Part shown: positions 33,484-42,139 of the stretch, one piece after another | How the letters are laid out: each line of letters starts with the position of its first letter | How positions within the stretch are numbered: the first letter of the stretch is position 1 | Assembly (NCBI GenBank): GCA_947174325.1 | Contig: CAMWIL010000005.1 | Coordinates: 1-43,824, forward strand | Source of the DNA: an uncultured Clostridia bacterium | GTDB lineage: Bacteria > Bacillota > Clostridia > Christensenellales > UBA3700 | Direction: 5' to 3' | Length of the DNA: 43,824 nucleotides | Made by a program: the position numbers and the translations under genes | Notes under the pieces: model-generated | Told to the model about the DNA's origin: nothing | What the model saw: the letters and a program-made list of their open reading frames with translations, nothing else | Databases searched by the model: none

Positions 33484-34266
33484 ATGAGTGAATTGAAAGA
33501 CAGAGTCGGAGAGATATTGCTCAACGAGCGCGTGGCGAAAGACGTCTACAAGATGGTCATAGCCTTTGAAGACCTACCGCAAAATATAAAAGGCGGTCAG
33601 TTCGCGCACGTCAAACTCAACGACAAAAGCCACCTTTTGCGCAGACCTTTTTGTATCTGCAACTACGACAGACAAAAAAACACCGTGACGATATGTTACG
33701 CGGTAGTAGGCGAAGGCACTAAGGTATTATCAGGATATGAACCAGGCGAAAAGGTAAAAGTATTATTGCCGCTCGGAAACGGTTTTGTACCCGACAAAAA
33801 CGCAAAGAAAATCGTTTTGCTCGGCGGAGGTATGGGAAGCGCAGTATTGCCTGCTATACCGACTTGCAATCCCGAATACGAATATTATACCTATCTCGGT
33901 TTTGCCAACAAGGATAAGGTCGCGCTTGAAGAAGATTTGACGAAAGTATCCAAAGAGATCACAGTTGCGACAGACGACGGCAGTTATGGCAAAAAAGGCT
34001 TTATTACGAACGTCCTTGCAGAAGATATGGAGAGGATCAAACCAGACGTTGTGTTCTGTTGCGGACCTGAGATTATGTACAAAGCGTTGAAAAAAGCGTT
34101 GCAAGGCTTTGACGTTCCCATTATCGTATCGTTGGAAGCGAGAATGGGTTGCGGTATCGGCGCGTGTTTGGTATGTAATTGCAAAGTAATGAGAAAAGGC
34201 GTAGAGGAGTACGCAAGAGTGTGCGTCGACGGACCTGTATTCAAACTCGACGAGGTGGTATTATGA
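33484..34266 (+). CDS. pyrK: Dihydroorotate dehydrogenase electron transfer subunit
   Basis: 260 residues of the ferredoxin reductase family. The FAD site is LLRRPFCI (51-58), the NAD domain starts at IVLLGGGMGSA (110-120) and the [2Fe-2S] cluster cysteines are C223, C228, C231 and C247 (MGCGIGACLVCNC...RVC). It passes electrons from PyrD to NAD+, making this a type 1B, NAD-linked enzyme that suits anaerobes. Its stop overlaps the pyrD start as ATGA. GAGG precedes its own ATG. Confidence 0.96.
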   Translation: MSELKDRVGEILLNERVAKDVYKMVIAFEDLPQNIKGGQFAHVKLNDKSHLLRRPFCICNYDRQKNTVTICYAVVGEGTKVLSGYEPGEKVKVLLPLGNGFVPDKNAKKIVLLGGGMGSAVLPAIPTCNPEYEYYTYLGFANKDKVALEEDLTKVSKEITVATDDGSYGKKGFITNVLAEDMERIKPDVVFCCGPEIMYKALKKALQGFDVPIIVSLEARMGCGIGACLVCNCKVMRKGVEEYARVCVDGPVFKLDEVVL

Positions 34267-35177
34267 GTAATTTGAAAGTCAACATTGCAGGCGTGGAATT
34301 CAAAAATCCGATAATCACCGCAAGCGGCACGTTTGGTTTTGGAAGAGAATACGACAGATTTTATAATATTGAAGAGTTGGGCGGAATATGTACGAAGGGA
34401 CTTACTATCAAGCCTAAACAAGGCAATCCCTATCCGAGAATTGCCGAGAGCTACGGCGGTATGCTCAACAGCGTAGGTCTGCAAAATCCCGGCGTAGACC
34501 ATTATTTGCAGACGGACGATCTGCTTTTGGCAAAGCGCGACGTCGTCGTTGTTGCTAACGTCGCAGGCAGTACGCTTGAAGACTATATTGCGATAGCCGA
34601 AAAGATGAACGACAGTAAAGCGGATATGGTAGAACTCAACATATCATGTCCCAACGTAAAAGAGGGCGGTATGGCTTTCGGAGTATTGCCCGCAAGCGTG
34701 GAAAAGGTGACGGCGGCAGTCAAGAAAGCGTGCAAAAACAAGCCGATAATCACAAAGCTTTCCCCAAACGTTTCCTGTATCGCCGACAATGCAAGGGCGG
34801 CGGAGCAAGGCGGCGCGGACGCGATTTCGCTGATCAATACGCTATCCGGTATGGCGATAAACTATAAGACGCGCAAGCCTATACTTTTCAACAACAACGG
34901 CGGAGTGAGCGGAGCGTGCGTAAAACCCGTGGCGCTCAAAATGGTGTGGGATTGTTTCAATGCAGTCCAAATTCCTATCATAGGATTAGGCGGTATCACG
35001 AGTTATACCGACGTATTGGAGTTTATGATTTGCGGAGCGAGAGCGGTGCAGATAGGCACGCACAATTTTACCGAACCGTGCGGAGCGAGAGATATAGCGA
35101 AAGATCTGGCGCAATACGTTGAAGAAAACGATATGGATATCAACGATTTAGTCGGCACGCTTATTTTGAATAAATAA
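34263..35177 (+). CDS. pyrD: Dihydroorotate dehydrogenase, catalytic subunit (type 1B)
   Basis: 304 residues, FMN-binding TIM barrel. The catalytic base of the 1B class is C129 in LNISCPNVKEGG; GGICTKGLTIKP (40-51) and GLGGITSYTDVLEFMICGA are other family blocks. It oxidises dihydroorotate to orotate and passes electrons through PyrK to NAD+. I start at ATG 34263, overlapping the pyrK stop by four bases, with GAGGTGG upstream; a longer in-frame reading to 34179 lies inside pyrK. Confidence 0.96.
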   Translation: MSNLKVNIAGVEFKNPIITASGTFGFGREYDRFYNIEELGGICTKGLTIKPKQGNPYPRIAESYGGMLNSVGLQNPGVDHYLQTDDLLLAKRDVVVVANVAGSTLEDYIAIAEKMNDSKADMVELNISCPNVKEGGMAFGVLPASVEKVTAAVKKACKNKPIITKLSPNVSCIADNARAAEQGGADAISLINTLSGMAINYKTRKPILFNNNGGVSGACVKPVALKMVWDCFNAVQIPIIGLGGITSYTDVLEFMICGARAVQIGTHNFTEPCGARDIAKDLAQYVEENDMDINDLVGTLILNK

Positions 35178-35206
35178 TAAATGACAAATTTTTGGAGGTA
35201 AATATT

Positions 35207-35794
35207 ATGTTGACACAGGAGCAGGCATTGAATTGCTATAAGCAGACGGGGGCGATCTTGAAAGGTCATTTTCGTCTTACTTCGGGCAGACACAGCGATA
35301 CTTATATGCAGAGCGCAAAACTCTTTATAGATACAAAGCAGAGCGAGATCGTTTGCAAAGCTTTGGCTGAAAAACTAGCGGGCGAAAAGATCGATTTGGT
35401 AGTTTCCCCTGCGGTAGGCGGAATACTTATGGGTTACGAGGTCGCTAGACAGCTCGGCGTACCCAATATCTTTGCGGAGAGAGAAAACGGAGAAATGACT
35501 TTACGCAGAGGTTTCAGCGTAGAAAAAGGCGCTAAGGTCGTAGTAGTCGAGGACGTAGTTACGACAGGCGGATCTGTCAAGGAAGTCGTAAAGCTCGTTC
35601 AAGAATTGGGAGCGGAAGTGGTTGCTGTCGCTTCGCTCGTAGACAGAAGCAACGGCGCGGTAGATTTCGGCGTTAAGTACGTCAATCTTATTAGTATGGA
35701 AGTCGTATCTTACGACCCCGAAGAATGTCCGCTTTGCAAAGAGGGAAAGATAGAACTTATCAAGCCCGGTTCAAGACAGATATTTAAGAAGTAA
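35207..35794 (+). CDS. pyrE: Orotate phosphoribosyltransferase
   Basis: 195 residues. The PRPP-binding motif VVVEDVVTTGGSV is at 112-124; HFRLTSGRHSDTY (21-33) and SPAVGGILMGYE (67-78) are typical of PyrE. It makes OMP from orotate and PRPP. The C-terminal CPLCKEGKIELIKPGS is usual for this family branch. I start at ATG 35207, with TTGGAGG at 35192-35198; the in-frame TTG at 35192 is the ribosome site itself. Confidence 0.95.
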   Translation: MLTQEQALNCYKQTGAILKGHFRLTSGRHSDTYMQSAKLFIDTKQSEIVCKALAEKLAGEKIDLVVSPAVGGILMGYEVARQLGVPNIFAERENGEMTLRRGFSVEKGAKVVVVEDVVTTGGSVKEVVKLVQELGAEVVAVASLVDRSNGAVDFGVKYVNLISMEVVSYDPEECPLCKEGKIELIKPGSRQIFKK

Positions 35795-35795
35795 T

Positions 35796-36626
35796 ATGAG
35801 CGACAACTATATTCAAAGATTGGAAAACGCCTATAAATCGTTGATGGGAAAAGTGAATTTTTCGCCTGATATTTTGTTGGTGCTCGGCAGCGGGCTTGGC
35901 GATATTGCAGACGAAATGCAGGTTGAAACCGTCGTCGAATACAGAGATATTGACGGTATGCCGATAAGCACGGTTGACGGACATAAAGGTAGATTTGTCT
36001 TTGGATATATCAGAGGCGCAAAGGTCGTCGTTATGCAAGGCAGATTGCACTATTACGAGGGCTATACTCCGCAAGAGTGCATAATGCCGATAAGACTTGC
36101 CGCTTTGATGGGCGCAAAAGTAATGTTTTTGACAAATGCGTCGGGCGGTATAACGTACCCCGAAATTGGCGATCTTATGCGAATAACAGACCATATTTCA
36201 TTAGTTCCGTCGCCTTTGAGAGGAGAGAATTATCCAAAACTCGGCAAGCGTTTTCCCGATATGAGCAAGCCGTACGACGAGGAACTCGGCAATATCGTAG
36301 ACGGCGTTGCGAAAGAACTGAATATAGATTTGAAAAAAGGAGTTTATATTCAATTTCAAGGACCTAACTTTGAGACGGCAAGCGAAATAAGAATGGCAAA
36401 GACGCTTGGCGCAGACGCAGTAGGTATGTCAAGCGCTATAGAGGTGATAGGCGCAAGACATGCGGGGATGCGAGTCGTCGGTCTTGCGTGTATAGTAAAT
36501 CCCGCTTGCGGAATAACGGATATTACGCTTGACAACGTCAACGAAAGCGAAGGAGTCGCAAAATCGGCTGATAAAATAAGAAATATCCTATTCAACAGTT
36601 TAGAGCGTATAAAGGAAGTATTGTAG
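35796..36626 (+). CDS. Purine nucleoside phosphorylase (trimeric, PunA type)
   Basis: 276 residues. GSGLG (31-35) binds phosphate with H63 and RLHYYEGY (83-90); NASGGI (114-119), FQGPNFET and the base-binding region near VVGLACIVNPACGI match inosine/guanosine phosphorylase. It splits purine nucleosides to base and ribose-1-phosphate. The start follows the pyrE stop by one base without a good ribosome site, so translation is probably coupled. With the next gene it forms a purine salvage pair appended to the pyr operon. Confidence 0.93.
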   Translation: MSDNYIQRLENAYKSLMGKVNFSPDILLVLGSGLGDIADEMQVETVVEYRDIDGMPISTVDGHKGRFVFGYIRGAKVVVMQGRLHYYEGYTPQECIMPIRLAALMGAKVMFLTNASGGITYPEIGDLMRITDHISLVPSPLRGENYPKLGKRFPDMSKPYDEELGNIVDGVAKELNIDLKKGVYIQFQGPNFETASEIRMAKTLGADAVGMSSAIEVIGARHAGMRVVGLACIVNPACGITDITLDNVNESEGVAKSADKIRNILFNSLERIKEVL

Positions 36627-36629
36627 CTT

Positions 36630-37907
36630 ATGATGATAAGAATTTACAACGCAAAAATACTTACGCCTAATGGAATTATCGACGGCGGAGAACTGTGGAC
36701 GGAAGACGGCAAGATCAAACTCGTAAGTCAGGTCAGTCCGCTTATTCTTCTTCCGTGGGATAGAGAGATAAACGCAAACGGCAATTTGCTTATACCGTCG
36801 TTTAAGAACGCGCACGCTCATTCGCCTATGGTATTCTTGCGTTCGTACGCAGACGATACTGCGCTTGACGAGTGGTTGTTCAAACAAGTCTTTCCCAGAG
36901 AGGCAAAACTCACTCCCGACGATTGCTATTGGTTGACTAAATTGGCTATTTTGGAATATCTTTCAAGCGGAATATCCGTCGCAAGCGATATGTACTTTCA
37001 TTTGGGAAGCATTGCCGACGCTTGCGTGGACTGCGGATTTAGAAACGTAATTTTAGAGGGGATCACCGACGGCAACAAACCTGAGCTTTACAAGAAGTTG
37101 CAATGGGGCGTCGATAATCTCGACGGAAAGGGCGGACTAATAGAATACAGGCTGGGACTGCACGCCGAATATACCAATAGCGAAGAGTGTATAAAGATGC
37201 TTGCAGGATTTGCAAAAGAAAACAAAATGCCGGTATACACGCATTTATGCGAAACGTCAAAGGAAGTGAATGAGTGCCTGCAAAGACACGGCAAGACGCC
37301 AGGCGAGTATCTTTCAGACCTAGGCTTATTTGACCACGGCGGAGTGGCTTATCATTTCGTACATCCGTCTGAGAAAGATATCAAGTCGCTTAAAGAACGG
37401 GGCGTAAGCGTAGTTACCTGCCCTGCAAGCAATCTCAAACTTGCAAGCGGCATAGCTCCGATTAAAAGACTTGCAGACGAGGGCTTTAACGTTGCGATAG
37501 GTACGGACGGATCGGCAAGCAACAACGCTTTGGATATGTTTAGAGAGATGTATTTGGCTACGGGACTTCAAAAAGGTACGCTAGGCGATCCTACCGTAGT
37601 TTCGGGCGAAAGCGTATTGGATATGGCGACGGTCAACGGCGCGAAAGCAATGGGACTTAGAGGACTTGCCGGTTTGGAAATCGGGCAGGATGCGGACATC
37701 GTGATGTTGGATCTACGTCAACCGAATATGCAGCCGCTCAATAATATCGTAAAAAACATCGTATATGCGGGCAGTAAGTCCAACGTTCTTATGACGATCG
37801 TCGCGGGTAAAATACTCTACGAAAAAGGCGAGTATAACGTAGGAGAAGACGCGGATAAAATTTATTCGGAATGTCAGCGTATCGCAGACAGGATCTTGGA
37901 GAAATAA
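36630..37907 (+). CDS. Amidohydrolase, MTA/SAH (or related nucleoside) deaminase-type
   Basis: 425 residues of the metal-dependent TRZ/ATZ amidohydrolase family. Metal ligands H62 and H64 lie in NAHAHSPMVFL; GLHAEYT, THLCET, HFVHPSEKD and GTDGSASNN carry the others. FLRSYADDTALDEWLFKQVFPREAKLT is typical of 5'-methylthioadenosine/S-adenosylhomocysteine deaminases. It probably deaminates an adenosine derivative, and PNP upstream could process the resulting inosine-type product. Related enzymes act on other aminated nucleosides, so the substrate is uncertain. AAGGAAG upstream serves the ATG. Its stop overlaps the next start. Confidence 0.85.
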   Translation: MMIRIYNAKILTPNGIIDGGELWTEDGKIKLVSQVSPLILLPWDREINANGNLLIPSFKNAHAHSPMVFLRSYADDTALDEWLFKQVFPREAKLTPDDCYWLTKLAILEYLSSGISVASDMYFHLGSIADACVDCGFRNVILEGITDGNKPELYKKLQWGVDNLDGKGGLIEYRLGLHAEYTNSEECIKMLAGFAKENKMPVYTHLCETSKEVNECLQRHGKTPGEYLSDLGLFDHGGVAYHFVHPSEKDIKSLKERGVSVVTCPASNLKLASGIAPIKRLADEGFNVAIGTDGSASNNALDMFREMYLATGLQKGTLGDPTVVSGESVLDMATVNGAKAMGLRGLAGLEIGQDADIVMLDLRQPNMQPLNNIVKNIVYAGSKSNVLMTIVAGKILYEKGEYNVGEDADKIYSECQRIADRILEK

Positions 37908-38416
37908 TGAAACTGACTTTAAAAGCAAAACGCAATATAGGTCTTGTCGTATTGACATTAGTGTTGATAGTCGCTATCATATTGATAGTGTACTTCGTGC
38001 AAAAAAGCGACTCCGAGAGCAAACTCAAAACGGGCGCGGTCGGGCAGACGGTATCTACTTCGCAAGCCGACGTGTGTGTCAAGGAGCTTAGAGTAGCGCA
38101 AAGCGTAGGAGAGGTTGAGGCAAACGACGGCAAGTGCTTTCTGCTGGTGCGAGTAGAGATCACCGCCAACAAGAAGATAAAAGCGTCAAGCGTCGATTTT
38201 GAGGTCAAAGACGGAGTAAACGTTACCAACGGCTACACGAGTCACAACGGACACTCTTTTATGGTCGACGCGATTGAGTATGCGCTCAAAAAAGGCGAAA
38301 GCGAGACCTTTGATCTCATCTTTGAAGTGGAGAGCGAGCGGGCTGAGAGTTATTACCTTTACGCTTTCGGCGCAAGAATAGACCTTGGCGGGACTATCTC
38401 AAACATATTACACTAA
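37907..38416 (+). CDS. Membrane-anchored DUF4352-like protein
   Basis: 169 residues. A short basic N-terminus and one membrane helix (about 10-31) anchor it, with the rest outside the cell. The mature part (about 50-165) has the beta-sandwich pattern of DUF4352/telokin-like proteins: VCVKELRVAQSVGEVEANDGKCFLLVRVEI-like strands followed by KKGESETFDLIFEVE. Function unknown. I start at ATG 37907, overlapping the previous stop (TAATG) with TTGGAG upstream. Its presence in a nucleotide operon is unexplained. Confidence 0.75.
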   Translation: MKLTLKAKRNIGLVVLTLVLIVAIILIVYFVQKSDSESKLKTGAVGQTVSTSQADVCVKELRVAQSVGEVEANDGKCFLLVRVEITANKKIKASSVDFEVKDGVNVTNGYTSHNGHSFMVDAIEYALKKGESETFDLIFEVESERAESYYLYAFGARIDLGGTISNILH

Positions 38417-38445
38417 AAAAGACAATAAAATAGTTAGGAGACATA

Positions 38446-40023
38446 ATGTTACAAGTAAACGACGTATTTTTGCAATTTGGCGGCAGAAAGCTCTTTGAGG
38501 ACGTAAACCTCAAATTTACAGACAATAACTGTTACGGTATTATCGGCGCGAACGGCGCGGGTAAATCTACGTTTTTGAAAATTTTATCTGGAGATTTAGA
38601 GCCTACGCGAGGCACTGTCAGCGTGGGTAAAAATCAAAGAATAAGCGTGCTTAATCAAAATCAAAACGACTTTGACGAATATACCGTAATGCGTACCGTT
38701 CTTATGGGACATAAGCGTTTGGTCGAGATAATGGACAAAAAGGACGCGCTTTATGCCAAACCCGATTTTAACGAGGAAGACGGCAATCTTGCCGCGGAAC
38801 TTGAAACCGAGTTTTCCGAACTCGGAGGTTGGGAGGCGGAAAGCGAAGCGGCTTCTCTGCTCAACGAACTTAAATTCGGAGAAGAATATCACGATATGCT
38901 GATGGGAGAGTTGGACGGCAAGCAAAAGGTAAAAATACTTCTTGCGCAAGCGCTTTTCGGCAATCCCGATATACTTATACTCGACGAGCCTACCAACAAC
39001 CTTGACGCGAAGTCGATAATGTGGCTAGAAAACTTCTTGCTCGATTTCAAGAATACGATAATAATAGTGTCGCACAACAGACACTTCCTCAACAAGGTTT
39101 GTACGCATATTTGCGACGTTGACTACGGACATATCAATATGTACGTCGGCAACTATGACTTTTGGTACGAGACCAACCAACTTCTTGCAAAACAAGCGAG
39201 AGAAGCAAATAAAAAAGCCGAAGCGAGAGCCAAAGAACTTCAAGAGTTTATCGCAAGATTTTCCGCCAACGCAAGCAAATCGCGTCAGGCTACTTCTAGA
39301 AAAAAGGAACTCGAAAAACTCACGTTGGAAGATATCAAGCCGTCTATGCGCAAATATCCTTATATCAACTTTGAGTTTGAACAGGAACTCGGCAAGGATA
39401 TACTGACTGTCGAAGGCTTGACTAAAAAAGGCTTTTTTGAGGACGTTTCGTTTACGATACAAAAGGGAGAGAAGGTCGCTTTTCTTTCTGATAAGTCGAT
39501 AAATATTTCAATGCTTTTCGACGTACTTATGGGCTTGGAACAAGCTGATGGCGGAACGTTCAAGTGGGGCAAGACGGTAAGATTGAGTTATGTACCGCAA
39601 AACTTTGACGACTTCTTTGACGGCGTTCAGCTCTCCCTCGTCGAGTGGATCAATCAATACGCGGTAAAGGATCATACCGAAAGCTACCTAAGAGGCTGGT
39701 TGGGCAGAATGTTGTTCTCCGGCGAAGAGGCGAAGAAAAAAGCCTGCGTACTCAGCGGAGGAGAAAAGGTGCGTTGTATGATGGCGAGAGCAATGTTGCA
39801 AGGCGGCAATTTCGTTATTTTAGACGAACCGACCAACCATTTGGATCTGGAAGCGATAACCGCGCTCAATAAGGGAATGATCAATTTCAAGGGCGGATTA
39901 TTCTTCGCTTCGCACGATCAGGAACTTATGCAGACTGTCGCCGACAGGATAATAGAGATCAACGGTACGAAGACCTTTGATAAACTTACTACATACGAAG
40001 AATATTTGGAGATGACGGAGTAA
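38446..40023 (+). CDS. ABC-F family ATPase (YkpA/YbiT type)
   Basis: 525 residues with two ATPase domains and no membrane segment. Domain 1 has Walker A GANGAGKST (about 33-41) and Walker B ILILDEPTNNLD; the linker includes ARFSANASKSRQATSRKKELEKL. Domain 2 has a proper signature LSGGEKVRCMMARAM and VILDEPTNHLD, but its Walker A position reads SDKSINISMLF and lacks the GKT/S core. The signature of domain 1 (GELDGKQKV) is also altered. Similar degeneracy occurs in Bacillus YkpA, so this is probably family-typical. ABC-F proteins act on the ribosome in translation control. AGGAG precedes the ATG. Confidence 0.92.
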   Translation: MLQVNDVFLQFGGRKLFEDVNLKFTDNNCYGIIGANGAGKSTFLKILSGDLEPTRGTVSVGKNQRISVLNQNQNDFDEYTVMRTVLMGHKRLVEIMDKKDALYAKPDFNEEDGNLAAELETEFSELGGWEAESEAASLLNELKFGEEYHDMLMGELDGKQKVKILLAQALFGNPDILILDEPTNNLDAKSIMWLENFLLDFKNTIIIVSHNRHFLNKVCTHICDVDYGHINMYVGNYDFWYETNQLLAKQAREANKKAEARAKELQEFIARFSANASKSRQATSRKKELEKLTLEDIKPSMRKYPYINFEFEQELGKDILTVEGLTKKGFFEDVSFTIQKGEKVAFLSDKSINISMLFDVLMGLEQADGGTFKWGKTVRLSYVPQNFDDFFDGVQLSLVEWINQYAVKDHTESYLRGWLGRMLFSGEEAKKKACVLSGGEKVRCMMARAMLQGGNFVILDEPTNHLDLEAITALNKGMINFKGGLFFASHDQELMQTVADRIIEINGTKTFDKLTTYEEYLEMTE

Positions 40024-40029
40024 AAGACT

Positions 40030-40521
40030 ATGGATAATTTTGACGAAAAGATTTTGAAAGTTTTGCGTGACGACAGCAGATTTGCGCCTGCGCAGATAGC
40101 GCGTATGGTAGGGCTTGACGAAAGCGAAGTCGCTAAGCGTATCAAGGCTATGGAAGCAAGCGGAGTTATTGCCAAGTACACCGCGCTTTGCAATACCGAA
40201 AAACTCAATGAGGACGTAGTTACCGCGCTTATCGAAGTCAAGGTAACTCCGCAGATGAGCAGCGGTTTTGACACGATAGCAAAGACCGTGTATCAGTTTG
40301 ACGAAGTAAAAGCCGTATATCTTATGAGCGGAGCGTACGATCTCTGCATTACGGTTGAAGGCAAGAATTTGAGAGAGGTGTCTCGATTCGTATCCGAAAA
40401 GCTCTCGACTATGAGAGATATCGTTTCGACCGCTACGCATTTCATACTCAAAAAGTATAAGACGGAGGGTGTGATTCTAGACGACGGCGACGGAGAAGAA
40501 AAGCGACAAGTGATATTATGA
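40030..40521 (+). CDS. Lrp/AsnC-family transcriptional regulator
   Basis: 163 residues. The N-terminal helix-turn-helix (about 1-50: ILKVLRDDSRFAPAQIARMVGLDESEVAKRIKAMEASGVI) is followed by a RAM ligand-binding domain (about 65-140: VTALIEVKVTPQMSSGFDTI, VYLMSGAYDLCITVEG). It likely senses an amino acid and regulates nearby genes. It follows the ABC-F gene by 6 bases and overlaps the aminotransferase gene by four (ATGA), so the enzyme downstream is its most likely functional partner. Confidence 0.92.
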   Translation: MDNFDEKILKVLRDDSRFAPAQIARMVGLDESEVAKRIKAMEASGVIAKYTALCNTEKLNEDVVTALIEVKVTPQMSSGFDTIAKTVYQFDEVKAVYLMSGAYDLCITVEGKNLREVSRFVSEKLSTMRDIVSTATHFILKKYKTEGVILDDGDGEEKRQVIL

Positions 40522-41702
40522 ACTATGACAAATATTTAAGTAAAACAGTGATGGAGATACCTCCGTCCGGAATAAGAAAATTCTTTGACGTTGCAGACAA
40601 GTACAAAGACGTGATTTCGCTCGGAGTGGGCGAACCTGACTTTGACACGCCTTGGTGCGCTCGCGAGGCGGGAATAAAGAGCGTGCAAAAAGGCATCACG
40701 CAGTACACAAGCAACAGCGGTCTGCCCGCTTTGAGAGAACAAGTCGCAAAATATCTCAAAGATAGATTTACCGTAGACTACGATCCTATGAGCGAGATAT
40801 TTATCACGGTCGGCGCAAGCGAAGCGATATATCTTGCGCTTAGAGCGATAATCAACGACGGCGACGAAGTAGTCGTGCCAGAACCGAGTTACGTTTCCTA
40901 TTTTCCGAGCGTTGCGATATGCGGCGGTAAAGCCGTGCCCGCAAAATGCTACGTTGAGGACGAATTCCGTTTGACTGCCGAAAATCTCGAAAAGGTCATT
41001 ACCGATAAGACGAAAGCTCTTATCTTGCCGTATCCGAACAATCCTACGGGAGCGGTAATGCCGAGAGAGAATTTGCAAGAGATCGCAAAAGTCGTAAAAA
41101 AACACGATATTTTGGTGCTTAGCGACGAGATCTATTGCGAACTTACTTACGGCGAGAATAGACATACCTGTTTTGCGGAAATAGAAGGTATGAAAGAGCG
41201 TACCGTGCTTATCAACGGTTTTAGTAAAGCATTTGCGATGACCGGTTGGAGAGTGGGATATGCTTGCGCGCCAAACGCGATCTTCAAACAAATGCTCAAA
41301 ATACATCAGTACATAATAATGTGCGCGTCCACAAATGCGCAATACGCTGCGCTCGGCGCGCTTAAAGGCGGTTTTGACGATGATTTTGCCGAGATGAAGA
41401 AGATGGTGGAAGAGTACGATATAAGAAGAAGATTTTTGGTATCGAGGCTCAACGCTATGGGCTTGACTTGTTTTGAACCTAAAGGCGCGTTTTACGTTTT
41501 CCCGTGCGTCAAATCGACGGGAATGGACGGAGAGGAATTTGCCAACCGACTTCTTGAAGAAGGTAAAGTAGCCGTAGTGCCCGGCGACGCTTTCGGAGAA
41601 AGCGGAAAGGACTTTATCCGAATAAGTTACGCGTATTCGCTCAATAAATTGCAAAAGGCAATGGACAGGATCGAAGAGTTTGTTTTGAAGTACAAAAAAT
41701 AA
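40518..41702 (+). CDS. Class I/II aminotransferase (PatA/AspB-like)
   Basis: 394 residues, fold-type I PLP enzyme. SLGVGEPDFDTP (34-45), the PLP-binding N175 in PYPNNPTGA, D203 and Y206 in LSDEIYCELTY, the PLP lysine K237 in NGFSKAFAMTGWRVGYA and a C-terminal arginine in FIRISYAYS agree with the aspartate/aromatic aminotransferase group. Substrate is uncertain: aspartate, aromatic amino acids or a diaminopimelate-route intermediate are all possible. Its ATG overlaps the Lrp-type gene, which suggests amino-acid-responsive control. A strong terminator follows. Confidence 0.92.
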   Translation: MNYDKYLSKTVMEIPPSGIRKFFDVADKYKDVISLGVGEPDFDTPWCAREAGIKSVQKGITQYTSNSGLPALREQVAKYLKDRFTVDYDPMSEIFITVGASEAIYLALRAIINDGDEVVVPEPSYVSYFPSVAICGGKAVPAKCYVEDEFRLTAENLEKVITDKTKALILPYPNNPTGAVMPRENLQEIAKVVKKHDILVLSDEIYCELTYGENRHTCFAEIEGMKERTVLINGFSKAFAMTGWRVGYACAPNAIFKQMLKIHQYIIMCASTNAQYAALGALKGGFDDDFAEMKKMVEEYDIRRRFLVSRLNAMGLTCFEPKGAFYVFPCVKSTGMDGEEFANRLLEEGKVAVVPGDAFGESGKDFIRISYAYSLNKLQKAMDRIEEFVLKYKK

Positions 41703-41732
41703 TAAACGAAAGCGTAACAACAGTAGTAATTT

Positions 41733-41768
41733 CAAAAAGAGTAAGTTTCGAACTTACTCTTTTTGTTA
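41733..41768 (+). terminator. Terminator after the aminotransferase gene
   Basis: A perfect 15-base stem (41733-41747 CAAAAAGAGTAAGTT with 41751-41765) and a TCG loop. The T-run lies within the 3' arm, and the symmetrical A-run lets it work on both strands, so it can also stop the converging XRE transcript. Confidence 0.85.
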
Positions 41769-41821
41769 TGATAAAAATATTAAATTATGATTTAAACAAA
41801 TTCAACTTTTATATTATAAAT

Positions 41822-42016
41822 CTAATCTTCAAGTCCTATGAGATAGTCTGCGCTTACAGAAAAATATATACAGATTTTTTTGAGTATATCAATTGACGGT
41901 TCGCGTCTGCCTTGTTCGTAGTGAGCGTATGCGCTTGTAGTCATTCCCAGAGCGTTTGCGACCTCTTTTATAGTTTTTCCCGACTCCAATCTAAGCTGCT
42001 TTAATCTTTTGTTCAT
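41822..42016 (-). CDS. Small XRE-family regulator
   Basis: 64 residues, almost entirely an HTH_3 domain: LKQLRLESGKTIKEVANALG, MTTSAYAHYEQGRREPS and LKKICIYFSVSADYLIG. It is a DNA-binding repressor-type protein with no sensor domain. I start at ATG 42016; an in-frame TTG at 42058 would run through the operator region. Neither has a ribosome site. It is divergent from the lipoprotein gene, and palindromes lie in the shared promoter region, so it probably represses that gene and itself. Confidence 0.85.
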   Translation of the reverse strand: MNKRLKQLRLESGKTIKEVANALGMTTSAYAHYEQGRREPSIDILKKICIYFSVSADYLIGLED

Positions 42017-42029
42017 ATTATTGATTTTA

Positions 42030-42042
42030 GTACAATTTGTAC
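42030..42042. promoter_or_regulatory. Palindrome upstream of the XRE gene, operator-like
   Basis: GTACAA-T-TTGTAC is a perfect 13-base palindrome. A second imperfect copy (GTACAATTTATAC) follows at 42039-42051, so the 9-base unit GTACAATTT occurs twice in tandem. These lie 14-35 bases upstream of the XRE start. Confidence 0.65.
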
Positions 42043-42044
42043 AA

Positions 42045-42073
42045 TTTATACTTGACAATGTACGAAGTGTACA
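42045..42073 (-). promoter_or_regulatory. Probable promoter of the small XRE gene
   Basis: On the minus strand TGTACA (42073-42068) as a weak -35, a 17-base spacer and TATAAA (42050-42045). It overlaps the divergent promoter and the palindromes. Confidence 0.45.
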
Positions 42074-42080
42074 CTATAAT
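42052..42080 (+). promoter_or_regulatory. Consensus promoter of the lipoprotein gene
   Basis: TTGACA (42052-42057), a 17-base spacer and TATAAT (42075-42080): a perfect consensus match, 60 bases before the ATG. Confidence 0.9.
42059..42073. promoter_or_regulatory. Inverted repeat between -35 and -10, operator-like
   Basis: TGTAC-GAAGT-GTACA is a perfect 5+5 inverted repeat in the promoter spacer, sharing the GTAC core with the palindrome at 42030. A repressor here would block the strong promoter. Confidence 0.7.
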
Positions 42081-42139
42081 GAAAGTATATATTCAATTTG
42101 TTATAAAATAAATAAATATATTACAAAGGAGTAAAGATT

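Noticed and set aside
40536..41735. A 399-residue open frame on the minus strand opposite the aminotransferase
   Set aside because: Antisense shadow of a well-supported aminotransferase gene; no ribosome site or promoter, and it would run through its neighbour's stop region.
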